DNA of 64,000 nt, from contig NZ_JAQQTE010000001.1 of assembly GCF_028561565.1 (NCBI RefSeq), positions 553,717-617,716 on the forward strand, written 5' to 3'. Below the pieces are notes generated by a model. That model saw nothing but the letters and a program-made list of their open reading frames with translations, was not told the DNA's origin and made no database searches. The DNA is from Gilvibacter sediminis. Its GTDB lineage: Bacteria; Bacteroidota; Bacteroidia; Flavobacteriales; Flavobacteriaceae. Both the position numbers and the translations under genes were made by a program. Shown here piece after piece: positions 33,152-41,441 of the stretch (position 1 is its first letter; every line of letters begins with the position of its first letter).

Positions 33152-35356
33152 TCAGTTATTCCAAGTCATTACTTCATACCTTCCGGTTTGCCTATTGAAG
33201 TACTGAACACTATCCAAATTGAACACTTTGAGCGTCTCTTCTCCAACCTTAAGGGCACTTTGATCATAAAAATAATCTTTAAGCTGTTCAATAGTACGAA
33301 TTCTTAAACTGATGTTGTTTGGAAAAAGATCGAACAATATTTCGTATTCTGCTAAAGCGTTATCTACTTCTTGTTTTCTTAAAAAGATAGCAGATTTCCA
33401 GAAATACGCATCTACATGGCGGGGATAGTGTTTTATTTCTAAGTTTAAGTGCTCTATCGCAGAATCATAAAGCTCCATCGATAAGTAAGAGTCGCCTATA
33501 CTGAAATTTACATTTGGAGTGAGTGAGTCTAGCTTAAAAGCTTTTTGGAAATAATGAAGAGCTTTATTGTGGTCATTCATAGCACTGTATTGAGTGCCAA
33601 TATTGTGATAAATAAACGAACAATCTTTGCAAAATGATATTGCTAACTTCAAAGTTTTAACCGCTTCTTCAAAGTCTTTATGAATGTTTTGATATCTACT
33701 TTTTACATTAAGCAATCGAGCTTTGTCGATATCTTTAGATGCAATATCAATAACCTCATCCATGGTTTTAAGAGCAGAATTGTAATTTTTTTCTATGAAG
33801 TAGTTATAACGTGCAATACCCATGTATGCATCGATAAAACCTGGATCAACTTTTTTAGCTTCGCTAAAGTAGTGTAGCGCCTCACTATTATTTAATCTAA
33901 TTAAAAAGTCACCAATTAATTGATAAGATCGAGATAGGTTGAATTCGTCCAAAGAAAAATCAAGAAGTGAATAGGCATTTTCTAATCCTAAATCTAAATT
34001 TCCTTTTAGTCCATAAACTAAAGAACGCAACTTTATATAATCGAATTTATCAACTCCGATGTCTGATATTAAATCTAAATAGTCTTCAGCCTGTTCTGCA
34101 TCTCCTTGCTTCAAACTTATTGACGCTGAATGAAGATAAATAACATATTCTATGTCTTCTAAAAGTACGCCTCGTGAAAAATCGTTGAACGATACCGTTT
34201 CATATTGACTTTGAACACCATCCATATCATAATCGGAGAATTCTTTAAATCGTCTTGAAACGAAGTTTACTCTGACCTGTGCATTGTTTGTGGTGGATTC
34301 AGAGTCTAACTCTTTGGTAGTTCCATAGATTAGATGATCTGCGCCATATTCGGTCATCACCCTTCTGTAGTAAGATTGTTCATCACCATCTTGGCTGTTT
34401 TTATCATAAATGAAATTGTGACAATAATGTATATCAAGGTTTAGGCTGTCAATATTGTTTAAATAATTTAATCGCTCCTCAATTTCAGCACCAATATCCA
34501 TGAATTTTCCTTCAATTGCAACGCGTCTTTCCAAAGGAATTATTAGTACTTTAAATTTATCGGTGTCTTCTATATTGAATGTACAACTCTCTACAATAGA
34601 TTCATTTGTTACATCCTCGGTTTGGTTAACTGGAATTTGTTGATCAATAACAGAGTGTTTCAATAGACGAACAGACAAAAAAACTAACAATATCATTAAA
34701 GTAATTACCCGAATAACGGGCCAAAATCTGTTGGTAAGTGTATTACCCCATTTTCTACGGTGTGTATTATTAGAAAAGGTGTTCTTTTGGTTGTCTAATA
34801 ATTTAGCATTGGCTTCGCCAACATTAATCTCAGGCGTATTCATCTTATTTTCTACAATACAAAAGTTCCAATTCTCATCTAGATTGATATCATATTGATT
34901 AAAGGGCTCTGCTAGCTCATTCTTTATATGATTTATCTTGGAGATAAACTGGTTAAATACCTCCCTGTCTTTTGCTTTATGGTTGCGAATGGTTATCAGA
35001 TCAAAAAAGTCCTTTAAGTTTTGAATTGTATGCCTTTCTTTGAAATCATGTTTTTTATCCTTCTTGTAGAAAAAGAAGCATAAAAATGTGATTAATACTC
35101 GAACAGTAAACTCGATTTCATCTTTTTCAGGAAGCTCAATGTTTCTATAAATATTATCTGCTGATGTAAATGATAATTCAAATTTTTGATCGCTTTTGCT
35201 GTCCCTTATTTGTTCTAATAATTGATCGGCAGCATCTCGGCATATAATTCCAACTTTACGATCTAGATTTCGATTGGTTGGTAGAATTGTCCTAAAAAAC
35301 TTCGTTTTGTTCGACACAACGAACTTGGTGTGCCGTTCTTCTTTTTGACTCGCCAT
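33152..35356 (-). CDS. TPR-repeat membrane protein
   Basis: 734 residues from the ATG at 35356 (a TTG 24 bases further out is possible). Cytoplasmic N-terminal domain of about 215 residues, a single membrane helix (RVITLMILLVFLSVRLL), an extracytoplasmic alpha-beta domain (FKVLIIPLERRVAIEGKFMDIG) recalling nucleotide-free TolB-N/adenylate-cyclase-associated sensor domains that precede TPRs, then about eight tetratricopeptide repeats (for example ALHYFQKAFKLDSLTPNVNFSIGDSYLS). The topology suggests a signal or scaffold protein bridging membrane and cytoplasm. Monocistronic. Three 21-bp tandem repeats lie directly upstream of the start. Confidence 0.7.
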   Translation of the reverse strand: MASQKEERHTKFVVSNKTKFFRTILPTNRNLDRKVGIICRDAADQLLEQIRDSKSDQKFELSFTSADNIYRNIELPEKDEIEFTVRVLITFLCFFFYKKDKKHDFKERHTIQNLKDFFDLITIRNHKAKDREVFNQFISKINHIKNELAEPFNQYDINLDENWNFCIVENKMNTPEINVGEANAKLLDNQKNTFSNNTHRRKWGNTLTNRFWPVIRVITLMILLVFLSVRLLKHSVIDQQIPVNQTEDVTNESIVESCTFNIEDTDKFKVLIIPLERRVAIEGKFMDIGAEIEERLNYLNNIDSLNLDIHYCHNFIYDKNSQDGDEQSYYRRVMTEYGADHLIYGTTKELDSESTTNNAQVRVNFVSRRFKEFSDYDMDGVQSQYETVSFNDFSRGVLLEDIEYVIYLHSASISLKQGDAEQAEDYLDLISDIGVDKFDYIKLRSLVYGLKGNLDLGLENAYSLLDFSLDEFNLSRSYQLIGDFLIRLNNSEALHYFSEAKKVDPGFIDAYMGIARYNYFIEKNYNSALKTMDEVIDIASKDIDKARLLNVKSRYQNIHKDFEEAVKTLKLAISFCKDCSFIYHNIGTQYSAMNDHNKALHYFQKAFKLDSLTPNVNFSIGDSYLSMELYDSAIEHLNLEIKHYPRHVDAYFWKSAIFLRKQEVDNALAEYEILFDLFPNNISLRIRTIEQLKDYFYDQSALKVGEETLKVFNLDSVQYFNRQTGRYEVMTWNN

Positions 35357-35378
35357 ATAATAAAAGTAGCGAATTTTC

Positions 35379-35441
35379 AACTTCCATAACTACCTCCGAA
35401 ACTTCCATAACTACTTCCGAAACTTCCATAACTACTTCCTA
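35379..35441. repeat. Three tandem 21-bp repeats upstream of the TPR gene
   Basis: Units 35379-35399, 35400-35420 and 35421-35441 share the form AACTTCCATAACTACYTCCKA with only one or two differences. On the minus strand each reads with a GGAAGT-type purine core. They lie 22 to 85 bases before the ATG at 35356, so they sit in the promoter or leader of the TPR gene and could be operator sites for a cooperative regulator. Confidence 0.85.
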
Positions 35442-35550
35442 ATTATTGCTTTACAGTATTCCTAACTATGCAATGTCGAAAGCAAAAACCACCCCGAAGG
35501 GTGGGTCGCCAACGACGTCAAAACAACACTTTGACATCTTGACTTATTCA

Positions 35551-35572
35551 ATTGAGAACTCGACCTCTCAAT
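35551..35572. repeat. Inverted repeat before mobilisation operon
   Basis: Arms ATTGAGA and TCTCAAT with an 8-base loop; another small hairpin (CCACCC/GGGTGG, 35489-35504) lies upstream. Together they occupy the 220-base gap before the mobilisation operon and may be regulatory or part of an origin of transfer. Confidence 0.4.
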
Positions 35573-35658
35573 CGAATCTATAGGATTCTATCAATTCAGA
35601 TATAATCCGTCAAGACTTCAAAGTGGTCTTAAATGAAACTCATTTTAAAACCACTGAG

Positions 35659-36135
35659 ATGAAAAATCTTCAAAACTTAGAGAGCCGTTGTTCATTAACA
35701 ACAAAAAAGATTTACCAACTTCTTCTCAAGGCCAACCGGCTAATTCATTGCCCAATCCATCGTGAGGCGGGCAACGAAATCATCTCCCAAATTGAGGCCA
35801 TGGCAATTAATCCTGAAGAACGCCTCTTTTGTTATTACCTCAGCTCACGTTACTTCTATCTCTCATATATGGAGAATGAGGACTTGGAATTTCTGGAATA
35901 TGCGCATGATTTCCTAAATGATCTAGTTCAGTTTGCATTTGACAACGGGATAAAAGTTACAAACCGAATGCACTTTATGCGTGCGCGCGTAAAACATATT
36001 CTGTCCAAGTCTGTTTGGGAGGAAGAACGTGTTGAATGGCTTGTCATAAAAGCTAACAAGATCGTTACTCATATTCTTAAAAAGGACCCGTATAACGAAG
36101 AATACCTTGAGCTTCAACGACAACTTGCGGCATAA
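35659..36135 (+). CDS. Hypothetical helical protein
   Basis: 158 residues from ATG at 35659 (a GTG at 35623 would add 12). All-helical, no membrane segment, with an Arg/His/Cys-containing core (LIHCPIHREAGNEIISQIE) and C-terminal KKDPYNEEYLELQRQLAA. Not recognised. Ends 94 bases before the next start and is the first gene of the probable mobilisation operon, so it may be a relaxosome or transfer accessory; this is inferred from position. Confidence 0.6.
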   Translation: MKNLQNLESRCSLTTKKIYQLLLKANRLIHCPIHREAGNEIISQIEAMAINPEERLFCYYLSSRYFYLSYMENEDLEFLEYAHDFLNDLVQFAFDNGIKVTNRMHFMRARVKHILSKSVWEEERVEWLVIKANKIVTHILKKDPYNEEYLELQRQLAA

Positions 36136-36229
36136 GTTGGTACCAAGAGAATTATTGGTTCCGAATTCACTCATCCCAAATTCAATATTAAGAGATTCCA
36201 GTGTTATACTTAAATCAAATCATTCAACG

Positions 36230-37357
36230 ATGAAAACAAAAATCAACTCTTACAAAGACGACTTCACAAGGCTCGTCGATTCAGAACTATCGGAACATAT
36301 TGTCCAGCGAGACATTTCTCATCGAAAGAAACACCAAGGCACTGCCCAAAAACTGAGTACTCTGGACTATAGATCGCTACCGGAGACGGCCAAGATCTTA
36401 GACTATATTGGTGGTATTACTGCAGATTACCAATTAGATGTAGACCATGTCGACGCTCGATTGAGCGGTGGACTCCAGAAGGTAAAAGGGCAATCGCATG
36501 TAGAGGACTCCAAAGAAGCAATGGCGGATGTGGACAAAAAGATCAACAAAATCAATCAGGAGCTGGCACCATTGGTTGGTAAACTGGATGAGCAAGCAAA
36601 GAAATATGAACCCGCAATCCGAAAGTTTAATTGGTTTATCGCACCTATGATCATATTTATCTCGGGATTAGAACTGCTAGCTAATTTCCAGATTTTCTCT
36701 CTATTGGGGGGCGGATTGATCTCAAATATCGCTACCGCTGTCCTAACAGTAGTCTTTGTTCATTGGTATGGGTATTTCTCGCCATCAAAAGTTAAGAATT
36801 ACGGAAAAGGAGATCCTAGAAGAGAACTACTCATTTTTCTTGGATTCTGCGCGCCTTTATTTGTCTTGTTCTGGCAACTTAGCAGTATGCGAATAAGGTA
36901 TTTAATTCAGCTCAATCCCAAATTAGATGGAGTATTGGTAGCTAGTCCACTTGTCTTTGTCATTATAAATATGCTGGCGTTCATCATTATTTATTGGCTA
37001 GTTGCATACTATCTTCAGCCTAAAGAGGTTGTGAATCGGTACAAAAATTACAAAAGAGACCGTAAGGCAATTGTAAAGCTAGAGGTTAAGAAAAAGGAAT
37101 TTCAGGAACAGCGAAATAGAATTGCCCCAGAACTTCGGGGAAAGCTTACCGATCGGTACAATGTTTTACTCTTAGGAAAGCAAAAAGAGCGAGAAATTCA
37201 AACCCGCATGAGAACCTGCTTTGAGGAGTTCAAATCAGAACTTTTCTTAAAGACCAATGGAGCCTGCGCAAAGTTATTTACCGGTGACATTGAAAAGGAC
37301 CTGCCGCAGCTGCGGCTCAACTACCAAGATGTTCAACCACAAATTCAGGCATCATGA
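36230..37357 (+). CDS. Coiled-coil membrane protein of mobilisation operon
   Basis: 375 residues from the ATG at 36230; a longer frame from 36107 exists but overlaps the previous gene and reads less naturally. Cytoplasmic N-terminal region with coiled coil (about 85-130, MADVDKKINKINQELAPLVGKLDEQ), four membrane helices (about 137-270), and a long charged C-terminal coiled coil (YKNYKRDRKAIVKLEVKKKEFQEQR). No known family. Being directly followed by a lipoprotein and a coupling ATPase, it may be an inner-membrane component of the DNA-transfer interface. Overlaps the lipoprotein gene by four bases. Confidence 0.62.
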   Translation: MKTKINSYKDDFTRLVDSELSEHIVQRDISHRKKHQGTAQKLSTLDYRSLPETAKILDYIGGITADYQLDVDHVDARLSGGLQKVKGQSHVEDSKEAMADVDKKINKINQELAPLVGKLDEQAKKYEPAIRKFNWFIAPMIIFISGLELLANFQIFSLLGGGLISNIATAVLTVVFVHWYGYFSPSKVKNYGKGDPRRELLIFLGFCAPLFVLFWQLSSMRIRYLIQLNPKLDGVLVASPLVFVIINMLAFIIIYWLVAYYLQPKEVVNRYKNYKRDRKAIVKLEVKKKEFQEQRNRIAPELRGKLTDRYNVLLLGKQKEREIQTRMRTCFEEFKSELFLKTNGACAKLFTGDIEKDLPQLRLNYQDVQPQIQAS

Positions 37358-38061
37358 AGTATATATTATCACTTTTATTGGTGGCAACTCTTTGCGGTTG
37401 TATCCAGAATACTGAGAAGCCTGCGATTGCAATTACAATCCTAGCAGATAGGACCGATACTATTATTCCTCCTCCTCAACCAGGTATGGTAAAAGAGATT
37501 GTAGAAAGGAATTCTGATAAAAATGCTCGAGTTGTATTTAGGTTCCAGAACATTGGAAACACAGACTATAATTCGACCTATGTTATACGATCAGACGGAC
37601 ACTCTTTATTAGACAATGAACTTATTGCTCAAGCTGAGCAGCAAGAATTCTACGAGCAGATCGATTCGCTCATTATAAAGGAGAATGGTAAGCAGTTTAC
37701 GTATAATACCAGTAGCATTTTTGTGCCACTCGCTCATCAATTGCGAACTATTAAAAACGAGACTGCCAAACAAAAGGTTATTGTCCTTTTCAGCGACTTG
37801 GGCGAGATTTCTGACATCTACAATATACTGATCGCTAAAAATCGTAGCAGGATACTGGAAGATCCTCAAGTCGTGGCCGTGGAGATAAGACGACAATTAA
37901 ACATAGTAGATCTGTCGGGAGTACAGTTATACATCGTGAACTTTCCAAAAACTAGAGAACAGAATAGAATTTTTAGTGCGATGTGTGCTGTCTTACAGGA
38001 AGTATTCAACGACTCCGGCCTTGAAATTCATATTGGCATGGATCAACAATTAAGTTTTTAG
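37354..38061 (+). CDS. Lipoprotein with von Willebrand A-like fold
   Basis: 235 residues. Signal peptide with lipobox LCGC. The mature protein shows a Rossmann/vWA-like strand-helix alternation (AIAITILADRTD, KVIVLFSDLGEISD, VQLYIVNFPKT), including the D-R-T-D start where vWA domains have the MIDAS D-x-S-x-S, so metal binding is likely altered. Envelope location; partner of the preceding membrane protein by four-base overlap. Confidence 0.65.
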   Translation: MKYILSLLLVATLCGCIQNTEKPAIAITILADRTDTIIPPPQPGMVKEIVERNSDKNARVVFRFQNIGNTDYNSTYVIRSDGHSLLDNELIAQAEQQEFYEQIDSLIIKENGKQFTYNTSSIFVPLAHQLRTIKNETAKQKVIVLFSDLGEISDIYNILIAKNRSRILEDPQVVAVEIRRQLNIVDLSGVQLYIVNFPKTREQNRIFSAMCAVLQEVFNDSGLEIHIGMDQQLSF

Positions 38062-38063
38062 CC

Positions 38064-38219
38064 ATGTCTAAGGAAATCGGAAGAGTGTTAATGGCGGCCA
38101 TCAGACAATTGTTGGAGGCCTTATGGAAGCTCCTTCTTTTGTTCATTCATATAGCTGCGAAAGCAATTGAACTCACGGCTTCCTTGGTGTCTCGGTTAAC
38201 TGCAAATTTGTTGAATTAG
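38064..38219 (+). CDS. Small 51-residue hydrophobic protein
   Basis: Starts two bases after the lipoprotein stop and ends 11 bases before the coupling ATPase start, exactly filling the gap. Sequence MSKEIGRVLMAAIRQLLEA then LWKLLLLFIHIAAKAIELT, i.e. an amphipathic to hydrophobic helix that could be one membrane segment, and LVSRLTANLLN at the end. Its tight fit within the operon is the main evidence that it is translated. Confidence 0.6.
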   Translation: MSKEIGRVLMAAIRQLLEALWKLLLLFIHIAAKAIELTASLVSRLTANLLN

Positions 38220-38230
38220 ATTCTTAAAAA

Positions 38231-39673
38231 ATGAAACTGCTATTAGAAATAATTGAACAAGCCTTCTTCGGTGGAAGCGAATTTCTCGGGGGTGGAGTCG
38301 ACGAACTATTCAAAAAGAAATCCAAGCTATTAGAAGCAAAGTTCGGAAATGAATATGAACTTCTGTCACGCTATAATCAAGGATTTGCTCTCGGGACGAA
38401 GCGGTTTACAACATTACAGAGCAGGCAGAACCTTTTGCTATTTGCAGCCTCAGGAGTTGGTAAAACGTCAGTCTGTCTTATTCCGAGCGCTATATCTGTT
38501 TGTACATCGAAATTGGGAGCGAGTATGATCATTAATGATCCATCAGGAGAATTGTCAGTTCTTGTTTACCTACTACTTAAAAACGGATATACAGTTTTAA
38601 AATTCGATCCAAATGATCCTAAAAAATCAATTTACTACAATCCACTGACTCGAATAAAGAACAAATCAGATATTCAGAAGATAGCTAGAATGTTGGTTAA
38701 AAAATCAACTAAAGAACTGGATTTTTGGGCCGTAAAGGCAATAGAATTAATTGCTTTAATCATTGAATTTTTGATTGATCATGCGCCTAAAGTGAATCAG
38801 AACCTGGCTAATGTCTATTATTTACTTCAAAACCTCGCAGGCAATGAAGATGTAATAAATGGCTTGTTCATCGAAAAGGCCACCGAGCAACAATGGATAG
38901 CCTTTAAAAGCGTAATCGCCAATAGTCCAAATACGAAAGCGTCTATAGTGAGTAGCGCCTTGAGTAATTTGTCTTGGTTGGGGTCAGACCCAGTTCTGTG
39001 TGACCTTACTAGCGTAGATACCTTCAATGTATCTCACATGCGAATTGAAAAGACAGTACTCTTTTTAAACTGTCCGTTAAATGATATGGAACATTATTCG
39101 GTTTTATTGGGTCTTTTCTTTGAGCAGGTATTTACTGAGGTGTTTAGTTCGCTCCCACAGGAAGAGGACAAGGACATTTACCTGCTGATTGATGAACTTT
39201 CCACGATTCCGCTACCTAATTTGGCAAGTGTCATATCGAATGCTCGGAAATTCAAAATGCCCATTTTGGGGGTTTTACAATCCGAAAATCAATTATATGA
39301 GAATTACGGTCAATACAATGCAAAAACGATAATAAACAACGCCTGCAGGGTCTATATGACTGGACTTACCGATGAATGTGAACGCCTTGAAAAGACCTTG
39401 GGAACATTCCAATACTATGAGGATAAGGATAAAAAGGTGGTCCGCAGCCGACCATTGATGACTTCAGATGAGATTCGTACTATGCCTCAAAATCGAGTGA
39501 TAGTTCTGCCTAACGGAGGAATGCGACCATTGTTTGTAAAAGTGAAGCCATACTATAAGATCCCTAAATATCTGCGTTTTTTAAAAACCGAGGCTCCAGA
39601 AGATTATATGCCGCTGCAGTCTGCTGACTACAAAGTTCAGTATTTGTCATTGGAAAAATATAAAAACCAGTAG
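38231..39673 (+). CDS. VirD4/TraG-family conjugative coupling ATPase
   Basis: 480 residues. Walker A in LFAASGVGKTSV (about 70-81), then MIINDPSGELS (the VirD4-type N/D-P-S-G-E-L motif), Walker B in YLLIDELSTIPLP (about 318-330), and LGVLQSENQLYENYG, matching TraG/VirD4 coupling proteins that bring relaxosome DNA to a type IV channel. The N-terminal membrane anchor is absent; the preceding small membrane proteins may take that role. Gene is central in the mobilisation operon. Confidence 0.85.
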   Translation: MKLLLEIIEQAFFGGSEFLGGGVDELFKKKSKLLEAKFGNEYELLSRYNQGFALGTKRFTTLQSRQNLLLFAASGVGKTSVCLIPSAISVCTSKLGASMIINDPSGELSVLVYLLLKNGYTVLKFDPNDPKKSIYYNPLTRIKNKSDIQKIARMLVKKSTKELDFWAVKAIELIALIIEFLIDHAPKVNQNLANVYYLLQNLAGNEDVINGLFIEKATEQQWIAFKSVIANSPNTKASIVSSALSNLSWLGSDPVLCDLTSVDTFNVSHMRIEKTVLFLNCPLNDMEHYSVLLGLFFEQVFTEVFSSLPQEEDKDIYLLIDELSTIPLPNLASVISNARKFKMPILGVLQSENQLYENYGQYNAKTIINNACRVYMTGLTDECERLEKTLGTFQYYEDKDKKVVRSRPLMTSDEIRTMPQNRVIVLPNGGMRPLFVKVKPYYKIPKYLRFLKTEAPEDYMPLQSADYKVQYLSLEKYKNQ

Positions 39674-39675
39674 CT

Positions 39676-39966
39676 ATGAAAAACAGAACACATTTTGACC
39701 CTGGGAAGATTTTATTCTTTGTTGAACAGATTCTGGAGGCATCATTAATATCTCTAGAGAACTATGCGGATAAAGCCCTCTTGAATAGTGGAAAAAACAA
39801 ATCTCTATCTAAAGAGAAGTATCTAGAACATCTGCCGGACTACGATAATCGTTTTGACCCAAGCGACACGATCATAGATCAATCTGTATTAATCTCAAAA
39901 CGATCTAAAGAGTTAGAACGAATCAGAGATGAAAACGATCAAGAGTTAGATCTTGAGACTGAATAG
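39676..39966 (+). CDS. Hypothetical protein, 96 aa
   Basis: Not recognised. Soluble and acidic (SKELERIRDENDQELDLETE at the end). Starts two bases after the coupling ATPase stop and ends nine bases before the MobC-like gene. Probably a relaxosome accessory by position; nothing in the sequence proves it. Confidence 0.6.
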   Translation: MKNRTHFDPGKILFFVEQILEASLISLENYADKALLNSGKNKSLSKEKYLEHLPDYDNRFDPSDTIIDQSVLISKRSKELERIRDENDQELDLETE

Positions 39967-39975
39967 GTCACCGAT

Positions 39976-40419
39976 ATGGGCAAATTATACAAAAGCGTCC
40001 ACGATTATTTAGACGAGGTCTTTGCTGACTTCGACCCTACGGATCAAGAAATTGCAGAGGCCAAAAGGACCTATTGGAGGGAGTATAACCGCCGCCTAAT
40101 CGCTTGTCGCCGAAATAAATACAAGGAGTTTGTCGTTAGGCTTGATAAGCAGACTCTAGCCCTAGTGCGATCTAATATGCCTAATGAGAAATCAGTAACT
40201 CAGTTTTTGCAAAAGTTAATAGTTCAAATATTGACCAAGTCTAAGCATGTGTCTTCTCCAATAGACACAGCTTTAATTGAGCAGCAACTTTTTTTAATAA
40301 TTGAAGATTTAAAGGAGTTGATTGAAGATGAAGCAAAAAATGAAAAGGTGGAACATTTAATAAGTCGCATTACGAGTTGCCTGACTGCAATAGAATACAC
40401 TTTTGATTATAAAGAGTAA
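39976..40419 (+). CDS. MobC-like relaxosome accessory protein
   Basis: 147 residues. An Arg/Lys-rich helix (YWREYNRRLIACRRNKYKE) is followed by FVVRLDKQTLALVRSNMPNEKSVTQFLQKLIVQIL, the strand-helix-helix pattern of ribbon-helix-helix DNA-binding proteins seen in Bacteroidota MobA/MobB-type accessory proteins. It would bind near oriT and load the relaxase. Its last 17 bases overlap the relaxase start. Confidence 0.7.
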   Translation: MGKLYKSVHDYLDEVFADFDPTDQEIAEAKRTYWREYNRRLIACRRNKYKEFVVRLDKQTLALVRSNMPNEKSVTQFLQKLIVQILTKSKHVSSPIDTALIEQQLFLIIEDLKELIEDEAKNEKVEHLISRITSCLTAIEYTFDYKE

Positions 40420-40924
40420 AACATATAAACGGACGTCTGCTTTGGAGCCCATCTTTGAGTATCTGCTCAGAGACCCCGAAAAGGATGGCGGTTTTGTAAT
40501 TACCAAGTTTGTTAAAGGAAGTGATCGCAGCCCAAAATCTTTAGCGAAACAATTCGAACGCAACGAGACCTATCGTAAGATTAAGCGAAAGAACAATGTT
40601 GTTCTGTACATGGACATCCTGTCATTCCATCAATCCGATGGATACATTTCAAACGAAATACTCCAACGCATTACTAAAAAATATTTATCTCTTCGTGCCC
40701 CTTTATCAATAGCGTTGGCCACCGTTCATCGTCATGAAAAATCACACACTCATCTTCACATTTGCTATGGAATTGAGTATAGAACTGGAATATCAGTAAG
40801 AATTTCGAAGAACAACTTTCAGAACAAGATCAAGCTTCCTATGGAGCAGTTTCAGCGTGAACAGTTTCCAGAACTCAAGTACTCCGAGATCGATCATACC
40901 AATTCGAAAAAAAAAGAGCAGTAG
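40403..40924 (+). CDS. Relaxase/mobilisation nuclease, N-terminal part (frameshifted)
   Basis: 173 residues from a TTG start overlapping the MobC-like gene. Contains the metal-binding His cluster of MOB relaxases: ALATVHRHEKSHTHLHICYG (about 113-132), i.e. H-x-H-x-x-x-H-x-H-x-H. The candidate catalytic Tyr lies upstream (YKR at 8-10 or YLLRD). Translation runs through an A9 tract (40907-40915) and stops 6 bases after it; adding one A restores a frame that continues into the next reading frame to 41250. The protein is therefore truncated, or completed by slippage. Confidence 0.78.
   Translation: MIIKSKTYKRTSALEPIFEYLLRDPEKDGGFVITKFVKGSDRSPKSLAKQFERNETYRKIKRKNNVVLYMDILSFHQSDGYISNEILQRITKKYLSLRAPLSIALATVHRHEKSHTHLHICYGIEYRTGISVRISKNNFQNKIKLPMEQFQREQFPELKYSEIDHTNSKKKEQ
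40907..40915 (+). other. A9 tract at the relaxase frameshift
   Basis: Nine consecutive A followed by G. With 10 A the two relaxase frames fuse without a stop (reading K-K-K-R-A-V-V-K-D-V-E-A-Q then the downstream protein). Runs of nine or more A are known sites of transcriptional slippage in bacteria, but a sequencing error or decay is equally possible. Confidence 0.7.
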
Positions 40925-40944
40925 TCAAAGATGTTGAGGCCCAG

Positions 40945-41250
40945 ATGGAACTCCGGGGAGTAATTTCGAATAAGCAAATTCTTAGTGCCATTTTGGAAGA
41001 AACTTTTTTGAATGCTTCGTCAAAACAGGATTTTTATTTACGACTTAAGCAGAAAAACTTAGAGTTGTACAGCCGTGGAGGTCAGTTTGTTGGCATAAGC
41101 TTGAACCGGAGGTTTAGATTTAAAACTCTAGGATATACTGATGAACTATTGAGAGAGCTGGACAAATCACACAACAAAACCAATCGTTTAACGCAACTCC
41201 AAAAACTAAAGGAAAATCATAAAAGACATTTGCCCAACCGGGAACGTTAA
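40945..41250 (+). CDS. Relaxase, C-terminal part
   Basis: 101 residues from ATG at 40945, which is in frame with the relaxase after a +1 insertion in the A9 tract. Contains SKQDFYLRLKQKNLELYSRGGQFVGIS and RRFRFKTLGYTDELLREL, features that in Bacteroidota relaxases sit after the nuclease domain. As an independent protein it would lack the nuclease centre; it is best read as the detached second half of the relaxase. Confidence 0.6.
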   Translation: MELRGVISNKQILSAILEETFLNASSKQDFYLRLKQKNLELYSRGGQFVGISLNRRFRFKTLGYTDELLRELDKSHNKTNRLTQLQKLKENHKRHLPNRER

Positions 41251-41267
41251 CCATTGTCTTTTATGCG

Positions 41268-41317
41268 GCCTGTCCTAAGTCGAAAGCAAACTGCGTAAGC
41301 AATCTTTTAGGACAGGC
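41268..41317. repeat. Perfect 11-bp inverted repeat, part of candidate oriT
   Basis: Arms GCCTGTCCTAA (41268-41278) and TTAGGACAGGC (41307-41317) with a 28-base loop, 18 bases after the relaxase stop. Long inverted repeats next to mobilisation genes are typical of relaxosome binding sites or of origins of transfer. Confidence 0.6.
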
Positions 41318-41363
41318 GGGCTCAAAATAACTCAAGTCGCTACGCTTTTAAGACATTTTGAGG

Positions 41364-41427
41364 CAGGATTGCATTGTGACCGTCACAAGCTCCATATCAC
41401 AATGCGATCCTGCTAGGGAGACCCTAG
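41364..41427. repeat. Two adjacent hairpins, candidate oriT/nick region
   Basis: First hairpin: 16-base arms with one mismatch, CAGGATTGCATTGTGA (41364-41379) and TCACAATGCGATCCTG (41397-41412). Inside it, GTGAC-C-GTCAC (41376-41386) offers a competing fold. Second hairpin: CTAGGG/CCCTAG (41413-41427). No T-run follows, arguing against simple terminators. The region lies between the relaxase and the convergent T9SS gene. Confidence 0.55.
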
Positions 41428-41441
41428 AACCCCAGAACGTA

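Noticed and set aside
35379-35441. CRISPR array
   Set aside because: The three 21-bp units are directly adjacent with no spacers, and no cas genes occur in the window.
36107-36229. N-terminal extension of the coiled-coil membrane protein
   Set aside because: The extension overlaps the preceding gene and reads as low-quality sequence; the ATG at 36230 starts a natural protein.
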